In this document: in pieces, positions 56,848-64,000 of the stretch
How positions within the stretch are numbered: the stretch's first letter is position 1
How the letters are laid out: the number at the start of each line of letters is the position of its first letter
DNA from: Spirometra erinaceieuropaei
Taxonomy: Eukaryota > Platyhelminthes > Cestoda > Diphyllobothriidea > Diphyllobothriidae
DNA length: 64,000 nucleotides
Assembly (NCBI GenBank): GCA_902702965.1
Contig: CACRXP010000610.1
Span: 261,820 to 325,819 of the forward strand
Reading direction: 5' to 3'
Program-made: the position numbers and the translations under genes
Notes under the pieces: generated by a model
The model's database searches: none
What the model saw: the letters and a program-made list of their open reading frames with translations, nothing else
What the model was told of the DNA's origin: nothing

Positions 56848-57672
56848 CAGTGAGTGACCGATCTCACAATTTGTTGACTGAAATTCTGAAATGCGTTTTC
56901 GATTAGGCAGGATTAATTCGGCGTGGTTTTAATACTGATTATCTTGCGGCACAATCTTATAGCATTTCGGAGTCGGCAGGATATCAGATTTTGAATATAC
57001 TGCCTTTCAGTCTCCTGTAAAAATCGTACTCGTTAAAATGACTACTCATATAGCATGATTTTTTCCCATTGATTTTTGACAGTTTGAAAATTTAAATATA
57101 TCCTATAGAAACCACAAACACAATTATTTTTTCTTTCAGTCAATTAATAGAGAATCACGTCCTCTTTATAGTTTATACTTAAAGAAGGAGTATAATTAGA
57201 TTTTTAAAAAAGTTTTTAATAATGAGATTTTTTAAGAATGCGCAATGTCCATTCACATAGCATTGTACCTGGACTTTTAGCACGAGTCCCCATGAACTGT
57301 GCAACATAGCCCGCATCCAATGCAAAATCTCATGGACTCTATATGATTTCACGAATGAAGGCGAAATTTCGAGTTCCAGGTGTATACATATTTGAAGAAG
57401 AAGAAGAGTCGAGCACCGATGGACTCCTGTACGAGTCTGAAAGCTCAGGATAATAAACGAATTGTTCCGGTGCTCGACTCTTCTTCTTCTTCAAATATCT
57501 ATATGATTTCTTTTTAATGTCATAGAAAAATATGTGATTTTCTTTACGCGGAACGCAAGCACCTTGTAGAGTGAAATCTCTCAGCGCTAATGCAACGACT
57601 GATTAGGCTCCAAATTAATCGGGAATTAGAAAACGTTTTTGAAACCTAATTACACTCATTCTTTGAGGGTAC
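56848..57672. mobile_element. Long-TIR MITE M11 (subfamily B), right arm truncated
   Basis: TA at 56846-56847. Left arm and central loop are present; the right arm stops near 57672. Interrupted by a 148-bp PLE-derived insertion at 57351-57498. Confidence 0.82.
57351..57498 (+). mobile_element. 148-bp minimal PLE insertion with inverted ends
   Basis: Flanked by ctatatgatttc (57339-57350 and 57499-57510), a 12-bp target duplication inside M11. The right part is a PLE-B tail with stem II GGACTC/GAGTCT, GAAA and AGCT of the hammerhead-like fold, but the CTGA of the core is missing. The left part is the inverted tail end, so that ATATTTGAAGAAGAAGAAGA and its complement bound the hairpin. Further left is a stretch matching the DNA that follows PLE-B at about 6120-6150. 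Confidence 0.8.
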
Positions 57673-58563
57673 GAGAACACGTACCTGTCTGGCTAGTTGG
57701 AAGTTAAAAATAGGCTGATTTCGAGCTTTAGCTTTGCATTTCTAGTGAATACAATTCGCGGAGTCGATGCTAAAGAAGCCTTTCGGTTTGTCTATCGGTC
57801 ACCCGCAAGCTTCTGTAAAGGCTTATGCTAACGGGCACTAGCTACAGCCGAGGCAGTGGGAACACGGCCGGCGGATCCAGAGTTAATTTGTCAGCTGACG
57901 CCGACACATGCGCTCTGCCTTCCGTGGCCAACGTCAACCCAACGCCCTGACGAAAGTGACGTGTACTCCACGTACTCGACTTAAAAACCTCACTGATGGC
58001 CTACGCCATTCTCCGCTTGCCCCAATTACCATAGCACAACGACTTCGTCATGCTAGTGGCTTGGGAAAGATGATAATTAATAACCCCTGAAACACTTATC
58101 AATCCTGTGAGCGTCTCGATTTTCAATTTCTGCGTAACCTATGGAACTGATGATGAGTTACTGAAGACATGTCTTTACCAACTCGACTCTTAAAATGTCT
58201 CTCCTTCGAATGAAAATCTCGAGACATTATTTTCAACAAAATTAGCACAATAAATGTGTTTCTAGCGCATAAATTTTGTGAAAAATAATTTCATAATCAG
58301 TAGCGTGAACAATCAGCAGAAGAGGACATTCTCATCGACTGATCTCTTTCCAAGGTCCGTTTACGCGAGTTAGGACAAAAGACGACATGCTGTAGTGTTA
58401 AGATTCACTACGAGCGGTCTAATCTGGTAATCGGACCCTAACGCTTATGTGCCATAATTTTTTTCACCCCATTGTTTGATACAGAAGGCCTGATATCCGT
58501 AGTCATTTTGATTCCGCGTTAGCTAGAACAGATTGTGAATGTGCCGAACGGGGAAGCCTCACT
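57673..58563. other. Unrecognised DNA
   Basis: A 60-codon frame at 57908-58090 has no recognisable domain. Confidence 0.3.
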
Positions 58564-58565
58564 TA

Positions 58566-59555
58566 CATTAGGTGGGCTAACTCATGAAATGTCAACCAAA
58601 ATTCCAAAATGCGTTTTCGTTTCGAAAAGATTATTTAATTAGGGTTGTAATGCTAATCATTATACAGTATTATTCTATAATATTTAAGTTACCTCAGGAT
58701 GCCGGCTTTCAAACGAACTTCTTTCTATACGAATGCAAAAACTAGACTTTGTAAAAAGACTACCTAGTTAGCATGTATTTCTCTCCTTTATTTTCAATGC
58801 CCTCATTAATTCAATTATATTTCCTGGAAGACATGCAGAAAAATATTCATTCTCTTGTTCATTCGATAGAAACGTACGTATTCTTCCAAGTTTATACTTG
58901 AAGGAACGGCATAATGTGGTTTTAAAAAGTTTCCAATTATGAGATTTTCTATTACCATGAAATGGGCTTTCATAGAACATCATAATTCTGCATTTAGCAA
59001 TGTGGCCTCGAAAGTTAACAATATGCCTTAAGGCCAGTGCTTAATTTTATGAATCCCACATGGTCTCCTCTTAATAACTTAGAGAAATGTATGGTTATCG
59101 TACGCGGAAAATTCACAGATTGCATTTTGGAAAGCCCGAATGCAAGTGCAATACCAAGTTGAGTTCAAAATTGTTCGGCAATTGGAAAAGTCTTTGAAAA
59201 CCGACTTATACTATTTCTTCGCAAATAAAATAGGAAAAAAGACGTAATTTTCTACCGAATAAGCAAAGGGAAGATTAAGTTTTTTGTGAGTTTTCTATGA
59301 AATATAATTGAAGTTTTAAGGGCATTGAAAATTAACGAAAAAATGCATGCTGAATATTTAGTCCTTTTTTACAGAGTATCACTTTTGCATGCAGAAGAAA
59401 ATAAGTTTGTTTAGATCTGACATCCCGGAGTAACTGAAGTCTTATAAAAGTACGCTGCATGATGATTAATCTGACAACCCTACTTAATTAAACTTTTTGA
59501 AACGAAAACCCTTTCGGAATTTTGGCTGACATTTCATGAGTTAGCCCACCTACTG
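58566..59555. mobile_element. Long-TIR MITE M12 (subfamily A)
   Basis: 990 bp, TA at 58564-58565 and 59556-59557. Termini CATTAGGTGGGCTAACTCAT and, inverted, CAGTAGGTGGGCTAACTCAT. Complete arms and loop. Confidence 0.88.
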
Positions 59556-59557
59556 TA

Positions 59558-61112
59558 AATCGCATCCTACACCGTAGTGTGTTGGCATTGAACTGAGCGG
59601 TGACCAGATTCAGGTGACATTGACATCTTCAGTAGCACATGTTTTTCAACATTTTTTTCATTACAATGTAATTGCAATGATTTTCCATGAAAATAATAAA
59701 AAAAATAAAATTTGAACATTTGCTTGAATATCCATGAAGTCTATTGTTGACAGATTTATTAATGCTAATTGTAAATGTCGGAGTGGGAGTATTTTTTTTC
59801 GTAAGCTTATATGATTACCAGGAAGGATCTTTACGGCAATATGCAGGACACATTTGAATCCCACTATGCAAGTTTTAGTAAACCTTCGAAACACATATTC
59901 GTTCCCTTTTAGGTATATTTCCATAAAAGCGGATGAAATGCAAATTTTGTGTGCGCCTAATCGATAATATACGACCGGATTTGTGTAGACTTTCAAATTA
60001 ATGAACAATGCAACCACTTAAGCAATCAATAGTCCCTAATTTCAATGCATATGGATGGTAGACGCCAGGCTCACCAAAAAACAAAAAAACAGACGCTAAA
60101 GTTATGAAAATAACTTGATGCTAGTGTGGCATACTTTGTCACCCGTGGACTCTCATGGTCACGCATCCCCACCTCGGCCCTCAGACCAACGCACCACATG
60201 TCTTTCACCCAACTAATCACGCGCTTCTGCTGGAGCGGACAAGTCGAATTCGCGTAAACAACGCACCGTTGCCTACGCGTTCCCGAACGGACGCCTTCTT
60301 TTGATACACGGACAAACAGCCGAATCATGGCAACATGCCCTGTGCATAGAATAGATCGGCTCTTACAGCTTGCTGACTTCTGGCATTAGACGAGACGGAC
60401 TTCGTGGGTGTGGTTTAGGTTGATCTAATATCTTTGATCGCCACAGGCCATAGAGCGTCCGAAGATAATTACCTAGTATTCTGGAACATTTCCAGAAATC
60501 TTGGTTGTCATATTGACACTTTTGTAGGTTTTTAACGCCAATCTCCCACCTGATAACACTGACTTCTTTAACAGTCTGGGGAAAGAATATGCAATCTAAT
60601 TCACCTTGTTTGCTTCTGAAGGTTAGCATGAACAATTTAATGCGCCTTTCCCTCCATTGCCAGCACTTTTACAAGTCGTTCCTTTGGGAATGAAATATGT
60701 GCGCATTTTAGCTTCCTGAGCAGCGATAAGGAGACTGTTTCTTACCTTTCTTAGATTTTGCAAAAAGCACTTTTCCGTAGACCAATCTTGTTATTGGAGT
60801 TTATAGTCATCTACCCCGATTTCTCCCTCATATGGAGTTTGCTGTTTTTGGCGGTGCAGGTGTTTGCAGAGTTCTTGCATACTGATAACAGAAAAGTGGG
60901 ACATTCAATAAAGCAGGTATTCATTTAAGCTTGAACAACTTTGTCACCTAAATTCCTGCCCGGCAAAAAGTCTGAAAATCCAAAAAAGCGCGGATAAAAT
61001 CCGCGGTTTATTGAGCATTGCTCGGCAGCAAGCCCAAAAGGGCACTCCACTCAAGCTTACCTGGCTCGTAGATGGGAGGAAAACCATCAATAAAATCCCC
61101 AAAAACGGACCA
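59558..61112. other. Unrecognised DNA
   Basis: Minus-strand frames at 59661-60017, 60071-60328 and 60363-60635 show no known domains and are not joined by obvious splice signals. Confidence 0.3.
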
Positions 61113-61114
61113 CA

Positions 61115-62109
61115 CAGTTGGCGACCGATCTCATGAAATGTTAGCTGAAATTCTGAAAAGCATTTTCGATTAGGAGGAATTACTTAGATGGAATTATAAT
61201 ATCGTTCATCAGGAAACATAATCCTATAGTATTTCGTACTCGCCAGGATGTCGGCTTTCGAATGCAATTTTTTACGACCGTCTGCAGAAACCGCACTCGG
61301 TAAAAGTGACTACTTAATAAGCATGCATTTTCACATTGATTTTCGATGTTCCTATATATTCAGATATATTTTATAGAAAACATACACAAAAATATGCTTT
61401 ATTTTATTCTTTTGGTAGAAAATCACATTATCTTCACTTTGTTATACTCGAAAAAGCGTCTATTTGGACTTTGAAGAGATTTCCTAATTTGCGAATAACT
61501 TTGAGTCAGATTAACCGTTGCATTAACGTTTAGTGATTGCAGTCTACAAGGTACATGCACTCTGTCTAAGGAAAATTATGTATTCCTGTATGCCTTTATG
61601 AGAATACCATGTGGATTTCATTGTAATATTGTAATGGATGCTGACTATGGTGCACGTTTCTTGAGGATCACTGGTAAACGGGCATGTGCGATGCTGTATG
61701 TATGGACATCGCACGGCTTTAGACGTTTTATGATTAAAAACTTTGTTTAGAACCAAAAGACATCATTTCGTTGAGTCTAAAACAATGTGAATATAATATG
61801 ATTTTCTGCCAAAAGGATACAAGAAAGCTTTATTTGTGCATGTTTTTCATAATATACATCTAAATATATAGCACCATCGAAAATCAGTGTGAAAAATGCA
61901 TGCTTATTGAGTAGTCACTTTTTACCAAGTGCGGTTTCTGCAGAAGGCCAAAAAAAGTGCGTTCGAAATCCGACATCCTGGCGAGTACGAAATGCTATAG
62001 GATTATGTCTCCTGAAGAACAATATTACAAACCCATCTAAGTACTTCTTCCTAATCGAAAACGCATTTCAGAATTTCAGCCAATATTTCATGAGATCGGT
62101 CAAGCACTA
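61115..62109. mobile_element. Long-TIR MITE M13 (subfamily B)
   Basis: 995 bp. The left flank reads CA where TA is expected; the right flank is TA (62110-62111). Termini CAGTTGGCGACCGATCTCAT and, inverted, TAGTGCTTGACCGATCTCAT. Both arms are present. Confidence 0.85.
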
Positions 62110-62111
62110 TA

Positions 62112-63100
62112 AGTAACCCGTAGTGTTATCGTTGAAAATTGTCTTTTTCAGCTTAGAACCGGAGACATTTTCTGCGTGCGTGAACAGAGCTGTCTAGGTT
62201 CTAGTACCTATAATGAGATGGGAAGTTTTATTCACAGACTTGTGAAAAGTCGCCACATGTATGCCCTGAATATCGCATAAAAGAAGGAACCGGAGAGGCT
62301 GCTATCGTCGATTCAAATAAAAACTAAACAAGGACAAATTGTCATCCGCGTAAACTATTACAAAGGACCTCAGCCCATCTTCGGACTACTCAAATAAGAT
62401 GCAAGTGGTGAAGGGATCGCGGTCAAAATTAGCGCCCACTTCTTCAGTGGCCGAATAATCATAGAGACAAGAGCAACAGACTAACATATGGCTGTCTTTT
62501 TCTATGTAAGTATGGGCTTTCCGCGAATTCTGATACTTCTATCGCGTTACACGAGTTTGCCTTAAGCGATTTGCATACAAGGTGTGCTGGGCCGTCAAAA
62601 AGTCCCATCAACCGCCCGAAGGTGAGTGATCATTTGATTGACTTTAAGCAGTATGGATGGGAAGCGAGCCGATGGTAAAAATCAACCACGCTGGCAAATT
62701 CGCGCTTTTGGAGCATTTTTCTGGGGCCGCAAAATTGCTAATAGTATGCATTTTCTCCTATAAATTCCAGACACATGCACTGGTAAGCTTTCGTTAAATA
62801 TCACTAGCCTGCGTCAATTATAAGATCAACTTCATGACGTTTTCCAAAAGGCCCTTAGAGTTGAAGTGTACTTTGCGGAGAACAGTCATTCGACAGCAAA
62901 TTCTAGCTGGCAGGATGTGTGCGTAGCCTAACTGAAGTCAGCTGGCGCACAATGTAAACCGGATGAACAACGTTCGTTCCCGTCTACGTTTCCTACACGC
63001 CCAGAATTCCTTGATTGTAGATAATGCTCTCCGCATTAAAATCTGGTTTGACGTAATCCTATCTCCTTATTAAGATCAATAATTGCTAGCCAGAATCTTC
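62112..63100. other. Unrecognised DNA
   Basis: No coding or repeat signature recognised. Confidence 0.3.
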
Positions 63101-63104
63101 ATCG

Positions 63105-63357
63105 ACATTTCGACCGTCGTCGCCGACAATGTCGACCGTGTGCTTCACAGCAGGATGAGAGCAGGGACGGTGAATTATGCGTGATTAGGTTTAAATTGAT
63201 GGCGGACTTGCAAAGAATCTACCACACTCTCTTCTGCTCGCCCACCTGGACCCAGCGTCAAGGCAGAGTAAGACCAGAGGCGGAAGAGGGCGTAAGCGGC
63301 CAGTGCGGCGAAAACCCGCACTCAGACGTACCACTACGCCCCTTGGTCCACAATGCA
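63105..63357. repeat. Repeat R, copy 3
   Basis: Matches 3648-3897 and 10338-10601, ending with the ccttggtccacaa stretch where the next MITE starts. The frames differ from copy 1, so no protein is supported. Confidence 0.7.
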
Positions 63358-64000
63358 CAGTAGGTGGGCTAGCTCACGAAATGTCGGCCGAAATTTCGAA
63401 ATGCGTTCCCCTTTCGAAAAGGTTAATTAAGTAGGGTTGTAAAATGTATCATCTTGCAGCACAATTCTATAATAATTCAGTTACCTCGGGATGCCGGCTT
63501 TCGAATGAATGTCTTTCCGGGTGCATGAAAAAAACCATACTTTGTAACAAATGACCACTTAAGTAGCACGTATTTTTCTCATTGATTTTCGATGCCTCTG
63601 AATGTCCAATTTTATTTCACGGAAAACATACATGAAAATATTCATTCTTTTACTCATTCGGTAGCAATTTACGTCTACCTCCAATTTTATAATCGAAGAA
63701 AAGATATAAGTCTGTTTTGAAAAAAACTTTTCTAATTCCCGAATCATTTTGAACCCGACCTACCGTTACACTTGCATTTAGGCTTTCCAAACTACAGGCT
63801 GTATATTTTCCGCGTACGGAAATCCATAAATTAATTTCCAGTATTAAGAGGAGGCTATATGGGGTGCACAAAATGTGGCAGTGGATTACAACCATATTGT
63901 TGACGTTATAAGCCACAATGGTAAATGCAGAGACACGACGTTTTATAATCGGCAATTTCACGGTATTAAAAAATCTCAAAATTAGAAACTCTTTTGAAGT
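63358..64000. mobile_element. Long-TIR MITE M14 (subfamily A), cut by window end
   Basis: Starts CAGTAGGTGGGCTAGCTCAC with CA in the place of TA. Left arm and central loop present; the right arm lies beyond the window. It sits at the same point of repeat R as M2. Confidence 0.82.

Noticed and set aside
1..64000. CRISPR arrays, bacterial operons or prophage
   Set aside because: All recognisable content is eukaryotic retroelements and MITEs; no regular spacer arrays or operon-like genes occur.

Overview
The window looks like transposon-dense intergenic DNA from a eukaryote, most probably a flatworm. The pointers are remnants of Penelope-like elements (PLEs) with GIY-YIG endonucleases, a Ty3/Gypsy element whose gag and pol share one frame, a mariner transposase relic, a tRNA-derived SINE, hammerhead-ribozyme-like motifs in retroelements and TTAGGG-like interstitial repeats. 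That mix fits published flatworm genomes, and a tapeworm is my best guess, but no species marker is present. I could not support any host protein-coding exon. Apart from Gypsy gag and pol, the open frames are short, broken or shadows.

Layout. 1-15.5 kb: a degenerate PLE (PLE-A) and a tandem duplication with a unit of about 5.6 kb (copy 1 about 1131-6796, copy 2 about 6797-15511). Each copy carries PLE-A sequence, a one-armed MITE, an unclassified repeat R, a SINE and an inverted PLE-B. Copy 2 has four extra insertions, each with its empty site visible in copy 1: two long-TIR MITEs at TA, a Gypsy derivative bounded by GACAG, and a 136-bp hammerhead-bearing element bounded by a 17-bp duplication. 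15.5-25.2 kb: PLE relics, telomere-like repeats, two MITEs, a second Gypsy fragment and a divergent PLE-C pair. 25-37 kb: mostly unrecognised AT-rich DNA, a roughly 0.9-kb tandem repeat, an assembly gap (29614-29823), a large element sharing the MITE termini, PLE-D, mariner and a SINE. 38.8-45.9 kb: PLE-C, then an almost intact Ty3/Gypsy element (40205-45161, minus strand) inside a MITE. 46-64 kb: more PLE tails, SINE and MITE copies among unrecognised DNA.

The most interesting theme is ribozyme-bearing retroelements. One motif (15364-15436, minus) matches the hammerhead core completely, with stems I and II paired and a palindromic stem III suited to dimers. A partly covarying relative lies at 37703-37778. 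The tails of PLE-B, PLE-C and PLE-D carry hammerhead-like folds whose stem III palindromes differ (AGCT, ACGT, AATT) but stay self-complementary. PLE-B tails occur as outward-facing inverted repeats, and a 148-bp minimal version has a 12-bp target duplication.

Other points of note are a Gypsy insertion with the same LTR end (U5) at both edges and a UAG stop inside the second zinc knuckle of the otherwise open Gypsy gag-pol frame. All coordinates and pairings were read by eye; family names rest on motif recognition, not searches.
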